A stretch of DNA of 46,954 nt from Seminavis robusta (Eukaryota; Bacillariophyta; Bacillariophyceae; Naviculales; Naviculaceae). This document shows positions 23,242 through 33,989 of this stretch, in pieces (position 1 is the stretch's first letter; each line of letters opens with the position of its first letter). The notes beneath the pieces were generated by a model. That model saw only the letters and a program-made list of their open reading frames with translations, did no database searches and was not told where the DNA came from. The stretch covers positions 1 through 46,954 of the forward strand of contig CAICTM010000817.1 of NCBI GenBank assembly GCA_903772945.1, in the 5' to 3' direction. The position numbers and the translations under genes were made by a program.

Positions 23242-23824
23242 TCAGCAAGGGAATCTAGATTGATAGATGATAGATCCATAGATAATTATTGTATAACTTG
23301 GAAACAAAAGCAATAGTCCTTATGCAAGATTGTAGGTTTTGAAACTGGCTGCTTGCTTGCTACTCTGTCACTCGTCGTTAGTGGAAGGACTGCTACAGTG
23401 AAAAAGTGACTGGAAGTATTTCGAGCAGAGCTGTCAGAACTGGAGTAAGCTGTTGCGAGGTAGCAAAAAGCAATGGCACTGCTGCCCACGTGGCTGAGGT
23501 CGCGGTTTCCAACGACCGAGCAAACTGGATAGTCATGTGCATAATACCGGTATGCTTGAAGTACGAGCACGATGCTCGGAAACGAACACTGATGAAAGCA
23601 TGTTGGGGCAAACAAAGGCTACAATTACATTGTTGTTGGTTGTTGAAAGTACATCACTTTTGGATGGTTAGAATGAATGGTGCTTGAATGCGGTAGCTAG
23701 ATTGCTTCAATAATTGTGTCAAAGTGTGGCGGTATACGGAGTGCCAAAGCTCTGAGTCGTTCCAACTGGGGTACAGACCAGACCGACGTCACCATGACCT
23801 CTCCATAGCATGTATTTCTCTTTT
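23242..23824. other. Convergent 3' intergenic region
   Basis: The sequence between the stop of the bZIP gene and the stop of the minus-strand PPC protein gene. Only short frames are present. It probably holds both 3' UTRs. Confidence 0.5.
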
Positions 23825-25073
23825 TTACGCTTCGGATATTGTCAAGTCAAACACCCCCGAAAATGATGCCGTAAATGCGTGCACCAAAATGTAGTATTCC
23901 GTTCCATCCTCGGCGTCCCATTCATACCTACTGCAACCAGACGTGGGACTGTGACCTCCAATGCAAGAATCGGAATCGCCACAAGTGCTTTCAAAGACGT
24001 GAATTTTAAAGGTCCTGCTGACATCTTGACCGCTGTCGGTGCAGGTGGTCGCTTGTAGTTTGGAACCGGATCCCATCACGGTGTACCAGAGAGACGGTCC
24101 TTCTCCTACCAATCCACCACCTTCTTTGCAACGGTTGATGGTTCCTGGAAACGGAGTGAGGGCTCCTCGGGAATCGCCTCGAATAGAATCACCGGGTGAG
24201 AGTGCAATGGCTTTGTCGCATCGATCATTGTTGGATTCCACACTCAATTCAAAGTTTCCGACCCGATTGTTGAATCCATGAACCAAAATGTAGTATAGCT
24301 GATTGATTTGTGTGTCCCAACTAGCTCGACTGGCAAGTCGGTTGTGTTGACAGGCTCCTCTTATTGTGGTGCTGGCATCATCATTTCCTTGGGTACAGAC
24401 GAGGGATGTGCAGTTTGGTCCGGAAAAGATGGATAGTTTGGTATCCAGGTCTGTTCCTGGCCAACAGGTAGATGCCGTGAGTATCGATCCCGTTCCAAAC
24501 ACATAGTACCACACTCCCACACCCGTAAAGGAAATTCCGGCACATCGATTGAAGGTTTCTTGGTCGGCCCGGGTGGCACCCACCGTCGTGCCCGCCATCA
24601 CACCCGTTGCATTATTCACATCATTGCTGTTGTCAAAGAGGCGCTTTGTGACAGGGACAGGTCCTTCAGCGTTGATGCAGAGATCATTGAAAGGGATCGG
24701 AGTCATAGTTGGAGCATCATTATTGGAGTCGGTAGCATTGCCGTCATCACTGGTCGAATTGGCTGTGTTGGCGAAGGAGGAAAGAATCACACCGAATTGG
24801 CATGTGTGTGAAATAATTGGAGCAGATTTGGAATATAGTAATAAGGAGCAACAGAGTGTGTAGAAAGGAGTGGGAAGTGTGAGAAACTGAATTATAAGTG
24901 GTGGTGGCAGACAACCACAAAAACTAACGATATTCACAAACTAAGCTGAACATACCCTGCAACGATCGAAGGGATCCGTGTCCATGGACGCTTGGTGCAT
25001 CCGACAAGAGCAGGGCCCATACTAGTAGAGCTGATCGAGCAGTCGCTAGAAGTCTCATCATTCTCATTGTCAT
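23825..25073 (-). CDS. Secreted protein with two PPC-like domains (2 exons)
   Basis: Exon 1 is 25073-24956 and exon 2 is 24762-23825, joined in phase 1 across a 193-base GTATGT...CAG intron, giving 351 residues. Exon 1 supplies a classical signal peptide: MTMRMMRLL, a hydrophobic core (SALLVWALLLSDA) and VHG. An acidic Asn/Thr linker follows. Two homologous domains come next, each with a Cys near the start, WYYVFGTGS or LWYTVMGSGS, a TCT/STC strand, a Cys-rich turn, YYILVHGF or YYILVHAF, and a final FELSVE or FDLTISE strand. This pattern resembles bacterial-type pre-peptidase C-terminal (PPC) beta-sandwich domains found in secreted diatom proteins. No catalytic domain is attached, so a binding or structural extracellular role is inferred. 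Domain naming is by eye. Confidence 0.8.
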
Positions 25074-25459
25074 CTATCTTTTGTGATATTTTTGGCGGGA
25101 GCTTTGAATGAATGAATGAACGTGTTCAATGGCATCATCACATGCACGTGGATTATCGATTGAGCTCGGAGTTGAATGTGGAGTGGCCGTCATTTACACA
25201 AAATGATGAGCACCACGCTTCCGCCCGACGCGATGGGACTTACTTCAAAAGTGACTGGGTCAATGACGTATCAACCGGCACCTACTGGTCATGAAGAAGT
25301 CTTGTGGACTCGTATCCGTGACCTACGGGGTACTGTACTTGGATCTTTAGGCCACTTCAGGGCCATCAAGATGATGATCGTTGCCGTCGTTGGAGTTTAC
25401 TCTGTCCATCAGCTTCTATCTACGTAAAATACTAGCTAGCTAGAGTTTGACTTGTCAGA
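25074..25459. other. Divergent intergenic region between two secreted-protein genes
   Basis: About 390 bases between two divergent start codons. A small (GAAT)n tract lies at 25106-25118 and CTAGCTAGCTAG at 25432-25443 just before the plus-strand gene. It may serve as a shared promoter; no defined site could be named. Confidence 0.45.
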
Positions 25460-26107
25460 ATGCAAGTGCTATCAGTTGCTGCAATCACCTCAACTCTGTT
25501 TTACGCCTGGTTCTCGCTGCTGAAACCACCCTTGTTCTCCTTGCAGCAACACTTATTGAGGACAACAACAACGCAGGCGTCGGCGTCGTGCTTTGACAGG
25601 GATCCTCCAATCTGGCCCAAGTCCTTGATTGTCGTACAGCAACGAGTTCCTGATGCGGATTCCAAGGTCGGCCCTGCCAAAACCATTACCTATTACGATT
25701 ACGAAGCGGGAGGCAATCTGATTCAAATCTTTCCACAAGAAGAACAAGATGGAACGACGAATGACGACAAGGTCTTGTGGGATTTAGAACTCAACTCGGG
25801 ACACTCCTACTATTTCAACCCCTCCCAACAGACATGCCGACCGATGAAGTTCCCAGTGGGTATCCTTCGTCCCAACTGGTTAGAAGGAGCCACACCGTTG
25901 GGACCGTCAACCAGTTGGGATGGCTCGGGTCGGACCGTCTGTGGATGGACCAAGGTGGATTTTATCGACTACTATGTGGATGCCACCACAGGAGTTCCTG
26001 ACTCTTGGTATTTCCATACCATGAAAGCATCCTTTCAGGTTCTAGAGTATCGAGAAAATCCAGTCATTGACGCATCTTTGTTCACACCACCAGAGTACTG
26101 TCTGTAA
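25460..26107 (+). CDS. Small secreted protein of unknown function
   Basis: Single exon of 215 residues. The first 25 residues are hydrophobic (VLSVAAITSTLFYAWFSLL), suggesting a signal peptide or anchor. The mature part contains SLIVVQQRV, YYDYEAGGNLIQIF, LWDLELNSGHSYYFNP and QQTCRPMKFPVGILRPNWL, then WYFHTMKASFQVLEY, and ends FTPPEYCL. Four Cys residues in the mature part could form disulfides. The alternating strand pattern with a lipid- or ligand-binding look recalls LolA- or ependymin-like folds, but I cannot confirm this. It is divergently placed to the PPC protein gene, which may be coincidence. The start at 25460 is the first ATG and is preceded by a short leader. Confidence 0.7.
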   Translation: MQVLSVAAITSTLFYAWFSLLKPPLFSLQQHLLRTTTTQASASCFDRDPPIWPKSLIVVQQRVPDADSKVGPAKTITYYDYEAGGNLIQIFPQEEQDGTTNDDKVLWDLELNSGHSYYFNPSQQTCRPMKFPVGILRPNWLEGATPLGPSTSWDGSGRTVCGWTKVDFIDYYVDATTGVPDSWYFHTMKASFQVLEYRENPVIDASLFTPPEYCL

Positions 26108-27096
26108 TCATCCGAATACCTAATGTACAGGTGAATAACAATACAAACAGACTATAGGAACTGTGTCAGGCTCACCGGTATTCAGCTAGAGGTTGGGAGC
26201 TCGGCCTTGATTGCTGGTACCAGTATCAAGAACACTGGATGCACGTCCACCCGCTAAATCGCCACTAGCTAGATATGCATAGCCAGTACCGACACAGGTA
26301 TTCTGCTATTCTAATCCATCACATTCTATCTTAGCATCTCCAGCGACAACGGTGCCAAACGCAACCCAAAAGAGTGCATGAAACATGCAAGGCAATGAAA
26401 TCTTGCTGCTTTTTGATGTGCTGGTGGTTTCTTCAATTTCCATCTAAATCCGCTGCCCGTACCACTGCGCACTGGTACAGCTGGGGCACATTCAAGGATC
26501 CTCCCGCCGCAACAGATCCTTTGATAATCCTTGACGGTACAACAGTGATAACCAGGTCTTGAAGAAGTCACTGTCTTTTTCATCGCCGAAAAGACTCTTG
26601 TGCTAAGAAGAGCTACAAGACCCTTCTGTGCTCTTACTCTATCTGTGACTGGGAGCAGGGATCGTATTAGATCATTCAAAGGCCAAAAGCCAGGTCCCAC
26701 AGCAGAAAGAGCAGGCAGTCATTCGAGAAGGGTTGAACTCCCACTCACGAAATTTTTCAAAGCGCCAACGCTTCAATTTGGAATCGCTCGTCTTGAAATC
26801 TATCACATCTACCGCTTGACTGGGCACTCCAAGAGTCCCATCTATTCAATATTATTGCCTAAAATAGCTCTCTGGTACGTTTGGATAAACTGCATGGAAG
26901 ATTTGCACGGAAGACAATAATGTGCAGGCAAAACATCATCAAGCAACGACCACCAGTTTCCACTGGTGTACCGGCTGCCCGAAGACCACCATAGCAAAGG
27001 ATCGCTAAGGTTGTTGAGGCGCGAAATGCCCAGGAGAGGCGACGGCCAAGAGAGTTGCACAATTCTTTCAATCGAGTAACCGACAAGGAAAACACG
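26108..27096. other. Intergenic region upstream of kinase 1
   Basis: Nearly 1 kb without a supported gene. Open frames on both strands (up to 124 codons) carry no motif. CACCGGTA and CTAGCTAG words occur at 26173 and 26265. The promoter and 5' UTR of the kinase gene probably lie in the right part. Confidence 0.5.
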
Positions 27097-29309
27097 ATGG
27101 CTCCCCAAATCCCCTTCCCGAAGCGGTCTCCGAGCAACGGCGATATCGGTAGCCACTGGTGGCAACGAGTGGTCGTGCAGAGATCAGCCTACGCTGTTGA
27201 TGCACTTGTCGAGACCATGACGGAGCGGTCAAACTTCTTGAGAGAGGCATATCCTCCCGCTGGGTATGCCCCATCTCTCGCTGTGGTGAACCGCGACGAG
27301 GTCCGCGTGGGAGCTTTGCTTGGGCAAGGTACTTATTCGGACGTATTCGAGGTTGCTGGGTTGGAACTCAGCGACAGCGACGATGATGACGAAGATACCA
27401 TGACGGGCCTTGAAGCCAACATTAATTCGATTGCAAGAGCTGCCCGGCAATCTTTGCAAGCCAAGGCACGTGATGACAAAGGCCGGTGCCAGTATGCCAT
27501 TAAGCACCTCAAGCCTGACCTGCTCAAGGACTCCAAGTCCTTCGAATCGGCAGCAGCTGACCTCATAATGGAGGCCAAGTGGCTCTCCATTGTCAATCAT
27601 CCAAACATTGTCAAGATGCATGGAATTGCTATGGGAGGCACTGCAGCATACGCATGTTCCGGTCTCTACGACAGCTTCTTTGTCATAGTTGACAAGATCC
27701 ACGAGACATTGTACGATCGACTCAAAACATGGCGCCAGCAATCGGCCACCCATCTTTGCAATCCAACGAACACGACGCTCATGCTCAAGATGGACATTGC
27801 GCTTCAGCTTGGAGATGCACTGTCGTACCTTCATGAACGCAGGCTGGTCTTTCGGGATCTGAAGGTTTGTGTACTTCGTCTGTGTTTGTGTACTTCCGTC
27901 TGTGCCCCCATATCTCTCACACGACGTTTTGATATCTTCTTCTCAAGCCCCACAACTGTGGACTCACCAAGGATGGCAAGGTGCTACTGTTTGACTTTGG
28001 TTTCTGCCGAGAGCTACCCGATATCGATCCCGATATCCCCGAATACATTGGCGGTACCCTTGTTTGGGGCGAGGAAGATGCCCAACAAGGCGACGACGCA
28101 CGATTGTATGGAATGTCAGGAAAGGGAACGGTACGACCATGATACGTGCTGCGCTGTCCAATTACACACGGAGTACTAGAGTGTTCAGCCATCTGACTTC
28201 TTTTGCTTGGTACCCCTTTCAGCTTATGTATATGAGCCCCGAAACCCTAGGCACCAGGCGCTACAATCAGAAGGCGGACGTATACGGATGGAGCATAATC
28301 CTTTACGAAATGTAAGCGGTGGTCGTCGTATCGTTTGAAAGGGGGTAATGACCTCACACGTATATGAAAACTAATCAGCCTGTACTCTCTTCACTCTTGG
28401 TACAGGTTGACACTTCGGCGTCCATACGCCATTGAGTCCGTGGAAGGACACCGAAGAACAATCTTCCGCCGAGGCGAACGTCCTCCGTTGGGCGGCAGCG
28501 GCATACCACGAACGCTTCAGCACCTGCTGGAGAATTCGTGGGACGCATGCATTGCGAGACGGTACACTATGCAAGAAGCTGTTCTGCATCTGGAGCACGT
28601 CCTCGCCTATCTCTCCACGCCCGGATACCACTCCCCCCAGGTTGGAAGCATTGAGAACTGTATTGCGTCCAGCTGCCGTTTCCTATGGAGCCCGGTGGAA
28701 GGCTTGTTGAACACCTTGGCCAGAGATGCGCCGACAACAGGTGGGGTGCACTTGAAACAAGAGCAGGAGTCAGAGCCACAAGAAGATGCCGCTGAAGAAG
28801 GCAAGCCTCAGCCCGTAGGAACGGAAACTGAGCCAATCAGGGCTTTTAGCACCATGCCAACCGAGTCAACCTCTACAGGCTTCAGCGTGTCGTCGTTGTC
28901 GATTCGAGTAGAATCAGCCTGCTTGAACAAGATCGAGCACAAGGGATATGAAAGCAAGAAGCTGGAATCCACTGTTGCTGCTGCCGACGATCAAATCGAG
29001 ATTGAAATTGTCATGGAGCAAACCAAGTCGGATCTGCGCATTGTCGAGACTGCAACTTCCATGGCTGAATGCTCTGCTGGCACCAATGTTCGCACCAGAA
29101 GAAACCGTCACCGTCAAGCCCCCCGTGGTCACCACGGCACGTTTTTGTATCATTCGTACTATGGGCACGTCCCCCGAGGAAAGAAGGGAACTGCAGGCGA
29201 CAATCGGTACAAAGACAGGTTGTTGCGCACGATCCATTCTGTCCACGGCACCATACCGAGGACCCCGTCGTCGATTCCAAGGAAACAAGTCGTCAGTCCT
29301 TCGGCTTAG
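27097..29309 (+). CDS. Protein kinase 1 of a local three-member FRD family (4 exons)
   Basis: Exons are 27097-27864, 27948-28130, 28223-28311 and 28406-29309; all introns are GT-AG and 83-94 bases, giving 647 residues. The kinase domain covers about residues 67-400. Motifs are the glycine loop LGQGTYSDVFEV, Lys136 in YAIKHLK, a helix-C Glu in LIMEAKWL, FRDLKPHN (Asp254, with Phe for the usual His), LFDFGF (Asp272) and MYMSPETL in place of APE. An acidic insert of about 50 residues sits between the glycine loop and Lys136. The N-terminal block WWQRVVVQRSAY is shared with kinase 2. The long C-terminal tail is low complexity. The key catalytic residues are present, so an active Ser/Thr-type kinase is likely; substrate unknown. 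I use the ATG at 27097, not the upstream in-frame TTG. Confidence 0.88.
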
Positions 29310-30503
29310 GAGAGAAGCAAGAGCGAGCTAGATTCGCAGCCATCCACATACATCCATTACATGATTCATGAAGCTCTTTTTGGTCGATGATTCACCAAAG
29401 AGGCAACATACCTTACATTTTTGCATAGATATATATAATAGATAATACACTAAATCCATGAAGCTTGAGCCGCATCATATTAATTAAAAGAATGTTGGTC
29501 CTATCACTATCTATTGACTGATGGACCCTGGGCCTACACCAGGCCCATCGCCCGAACCCAACCAGGACCTACCGGTACACCTACCGGTAACCGGTACCGG
29601 TAGACAGCTATTAAGGGCTAGACCAACACCTACAACAATTCTTGGTTCCTCCGGGCAAGGTTACTTTTCCTGGATCCACACCTGGCCTACTAGTAGAACA
29701 ACTCCAGGACCCACACCAGGAACAACTCCAGGTCATACGGTACAAATGCACTGGCAGCCACTGTCCAACATCCAACCAGCCCAGCTCCAGGCAAACATGC
29801 TACGATTCTACGATGTCTGGAGAGCTACCGTACCATACCGGTACTGGAATGGCTGGTAGCTAGCTAGGGTAGCTAGCTCGTAGAGGCCAACGAGTGCCGG
29901 ATCGGAAGTACAATAACTGAAAGGTGATCAGAATATTGGCAGATGCAACCACACCGACCTTTTCACGTGAGCTGTGAAACAGCCAAAAGGGAGCGTTCGA
30001 TTGGCTTTTTCTTTAATTCTCTCCTAATTGACCTCGGGGGCAGTCACACAAACCGTGTTCTCGGATGGATTTAACCATTTTTTCACCGCTTGCGCGAGGA
30101 GGGGTCGCCAACCTCCCCACAAACTGGTTTCCCATTACTAAAGCTGCGCCGTCGTTCACTGTTTCAAGGTCTCTTTTTCTGTTCCCATCATCCAAAAGAA
30201 GAACCTACAACAACAGCTGCTACTATTAGTAGTGCTGTCCACAAGAGGTTGAACCAAATCCAAGGCGGCTGGCTAGCTAGTAGAGCAGAGTCAACCTCGA
30301 AAGAAAGAGAGTGAAGGGAGACAAGTCTATTGGAACAGGCAAGTTTGAGGCTGAGGGAGACACCAATTTTTGGCCAGAAACCAATCCGCAGCTTCTCGTA
30401 TTCTTGCTTGCTTCCGGCGGAAGTTGGTGATTTTTGGTTTTTGTCAACTGATCGAGCACCTGGAGCCTAGCTAGCTAGAGCGGGAGCCTAGCGGGAGACC
30501 AGC
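29310..30503. other. Intergenic region between kinases 1 and 2
   Basis: At 29521-29860 a plus-strand frame reads PGPTPGPSPEP and later TTPGPTPGTTPGH. These are degenerate proline-rich repeats that I treat as repeat DNA rather than a gene. A dense cluster of TACCGGTA words lies at 29570-29605. CTAGCTAG words lie at 29858-29880, 30268 and 30467. A repeated GCGGGAG word lies just before the next start codon. Confidence 0.5.
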
Positions 30504-33500
30504 ATGATGCGGGAGACTTCGTTGGATGACCACGTAGACCACGCAGACAACAGCGCCTTGAATGGCAGCCACTTTGCCCATGACACGTCGCTCCGATTGC
30601 TGCAGAAAGATATCGGCAATCGTAGCCGCCAGCCGGATGCTACAGCGACGACGATGGCCAGCGAGTGTAGCCGAAATGAATTGGAAGATGAAGCAGCGAG
30701 AATCGGCCGACAGACTCACGCTGATCGGGAGGATGAAAGCAACACTACGGATCAAGAAGAAAAGAAGTTAGAGGATGAGACGAAAGAAGTTGGAGATATT
30801 TCCTTTCGTGAAGACCACACAACATCAAAGAAGCGAGTAGACATGGATCATGTGGATTCCTCGGCGTCGATCCGAATCGATGCTCCCCCGCCGTTGAAAC
30901 ACCCCAATCAGAAGAACACTCGTCGACATGGAGGACCCAAAGACTATCTCCGCCGTATGAATCCAGGAGCAGCCGCCAATACTCAGGCTTGTCCTCCTGT
31001 AGCTGGACCTCCCGGAGTGACAGTCCCCGGCGCTAGTTCAAGTGCACCCAAAAAATCAGGAACCTCCTGGTGGGAGAGAGTCGTGGTCCAGCGATCGAGC
31101 TATGTGATTGAGGATTTGGTAGAACAATACACAGCTGATTCTTCCTTCTTGCACAGTGAACCCTTACCTGTGGCTTGGTTAGACCGGATCGAAATCGAAA
31201 CTGGTGAACTACTCGGAGCTGGTACCTATAGCAATGTCTACAAAGTGAAAAATCTTCATCTCCTCCCTGACTTTCTCGGGGATCATTCAGAACAGAATAA
31301 GCTTCGGCGAGAATTGGAGGCAAACGAAAAAGTTGTTGATGAGCCTACTAAGGGAGATGCGGCCTCCTCACCAGCTGCCACAACAAAACCTAGCACTACA
31401 AGATATGCCATCAAACACTTGAAAGCTGAGCTCCTTCAAAACTCCAAACTCTTTGAGGCTGCTGCGGCAGATCTTTTGATGGAAGGAAAGTTCCTCTCCC
31501 GCCTTTCTCACCCAAACATTCTGCGGCTTCGCGGTATGGCATTGGGTGGGACTTCCACATTTGCTGCTACAGGATTGTATGACAGTTACTTTTTGGTGGT
31601 TGACCAATTGAAAGAAACTCTCATTCAACGCATTCATCGATGGAAGGTTCAAGGGAGCACCGACCAGTATAGATCCAGCATGGTCCTGTACAAGCTCCGA
31701 TTGGCCGTCCAGGTCGCCAGCGCATTGGCTTATTTGCACGAAAGGCGGCTTGTGTTTCGAGATCTGAAGGTTTGTGCACTTTGTCTGTGTTTGTGTACTT
31801 TGTCTGTGCCCCCGTCATATTTCTCACAGGACGTTTTGAAATCTTCTTCGTTCAAGCCACACAACATTGGAATTCGGGAGGATGGAACCGTGCAGCTGTT
31901 TGATTTTGGTTTTTGTCGTGAGCTCCCAAATCCAGATTCGTCACTGACGCCGGGGCAAGTCCCATCCAGCGGCAGTGGGGCTCGTCGAATGAAATCGGCA
32001 AGCCATGTTTCACTGTCGCCAAGCAAGAGTCCCGGTGCCGATGAGGACGAAGAAGAATTACTGTACTGCATGTCGGGCAAGGGAACCTTGGTAGGTGCTT
32101 TTGGTTGCTTCAAGTTGACCCCGTCACTTTCTTCTACGTGGCAGCTCTGTGCTCACTGGTCCGTTCTCCCGCAGTTGTATATGGCGTCGGAGGTCCTTTC
32201 CAGCAGGTGCTACAACCAAAAGGCAGATGTGAGTTTTGCTTCTTTACGGATGTTGCTTTGTGTTCTCGGTTGAATATCTAAGAAAAAACTCACGCGCTGA
32301 AAATACTTCTTGATGTTTCCAGGTTTATAGTTGGGCCATGGTGAGTCTATAACTCTTTGTGTGTTTTCGTGTTTCATTTCTTTTTGAGCTCTCTTACAAT
32401 AAATTGTGCTTCCAGGTCACCTACGAACTCTTGACATTGCAGAAACCTTTTGCCGTGGGTTCCATCGAGCAGCACAAAAAGTCCGTCTGTGAACGAGGAC
32501 AGCGACCACCTTTGCATCATTTGCGTTGGCTTTCGATGGGCGTCAAAGAGCTGCTCCAACATGCCTGGCAAGCAGATGTTCAAGCTCGTTGGCACATGAG
32601 AGATGTAAAGGACTGCTTGGGAGAGCTCATACTGGAATTGGAGAGCAACCGAATGGACTTTTCCAAAGAAGCATCCTTCTCTTCGTACACTGCCGCTCCG
32701 AATTCGAAAGGCTACCTCTGCCAAGGCATCGAGCTTGATGACATCATCCTGGATTTCACAAACACCGTCCAGACACGTTATGATTACATTGCCAAATCGA
32801 TCTTCTGCCAGCCTGGCAGTCCGGCTCATATTAAGGAGTCCAAAACCGCAACAAGCGAATCAAATATTGGATCACGGGCATCTGCGGCCTCCAATTCCAA
32901 GTCTGTCGCCTCGAAGACACCCGTCTCGGTCGACAAGAAAAAAGAAGCTGCTGCCACCACAAAGAAGCCGGCAAAGGCGCCGAAAAGACCTCCCAGAGGT
33001 CGGCCCCGCTATGAAGAACAGAAAGACCTAAGGTTCGCTGCAACCGCCGGCAGCATCTCTACGGCAATCTTTGGCCATGCTACTACCCAGCGCCTGCCAC
33101 AAACTTCTGAACGATTCCTCATGGCAAGTCTTTGCATGAACTCAGTACGCTTGACAGCCGCCAAGAACAGGCGAGTGGCAGCGTCAACAGTGACGGTGCC
33201 TCATTCAACGTACCCTCGAGCAGTTGCCCCATCTTGGAACGCTGGACCTCAACCACAACTTCAAAGAGCGTCCATGCAGAAATTAGAACTGGAATCGACA
33301 ATAGAAGTGACTGGCGAAAGTGCAGAGAGCACCAGCGTTCAGGACAAGTCGGGCGAGCTCGGCGGAAAACTGGAAACCATCAAGAGCGATGATCCCATCC
33401 TGGCCGAACGAGTAAAGAACGACAACCTGCAAACAATCCAAAGCGAGGATGGCTACGAAGATGTGTCGCTGGAGGAACGAGGCAGCAAATCCCATGGTGA

Positions 33501-33603
33501 CAGTGCACGAGCACAGGAGACCGAAAGGAAAGGGCCAGACGAAGAACCGTCAAAACATCAAGGTGCTGGTCAACCGTACGTTGCCTCCACCGCATCGGTC
33601 TAG
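30504..33603 (+). CDS. Protein kinase 2 of the FRD family (5 exons, one 18-nt microexon)
   Basis: Exons are 30504-31769, 31857-32090, 32175-32228, 32323-32340 and 32416-33603, all phase 0, giving 919 residues. Residues 1-185 are charged and low complexity. A WWERVVVQRSSY block precedes the kinase domain: LGAGTYSNVYKV, Lys304 in YAIKHLK, a Glu in LLMEGKFL, FRDLKPHN (Asp420), LFDFGF (Asp438), and LYMASEVL at the APE position. The fourth exon is only 18 bases (VYSWAM); it is required to match VYSWAMV in kinase 3. The C-terminal 300 residues are rich in Lys, Ser and Glu. Intron 1 is 87 bases, a multiple of three with no stop, so retaining it would keep the frame. It lies 1.2 kb from kinase 1 in the same orientation. 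Confidence 0.88.
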
Positions 33604-33989
33604 ATTGACCAAGACAAGTACGAAGCCTCGTTCCAAACTTGAGCTCTAGTTGCATGGATTTTGCATTCTCTACCGCCCTCGTCTCTCGGAGAAAAACCCC
33701 AGCCCGAAGAGCAGAGAGGGCTTTAGGGTTGCGCCGGTGACGAGGGACACTCAGCATGCTTGTAAAGCTCTCGGTGGCATTCAAAGTCACGGACAATAGA
33801 GAATGACCGAGAAGAACTAGGCTATGTAGGAAGCGTTGCCTGCTTCTCGCCCCTGGTTTGATCTGTTACAATAGTACATTTGATGCATTTTTGCTTAATA
33901 TAAATAGTATGGTATAGTGTTTGCACATGGAAGAGACCTGTCGCGCCATCTTCAGCTCAATAGATCTGTTGAACAGAGACTTAGTGCGA
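33604..33989. other. Convergent 3' region between kinase 2 and oligopeptidase B
   Basis: About 390 bases between two stop codons. No supported frame; AT-rich around 33860-33920, suited to overlapping 3' UTRs. Confidence 0.5.

Noticed and set aside
31770..31856. Kinase 2 intron 1 as coding sequence
   Set aside because: It is open and a multiple of three, but it interrupts FRDLKPHN, has GT-AG ends, and matches an intron of kinase 1 that would shift the frame.
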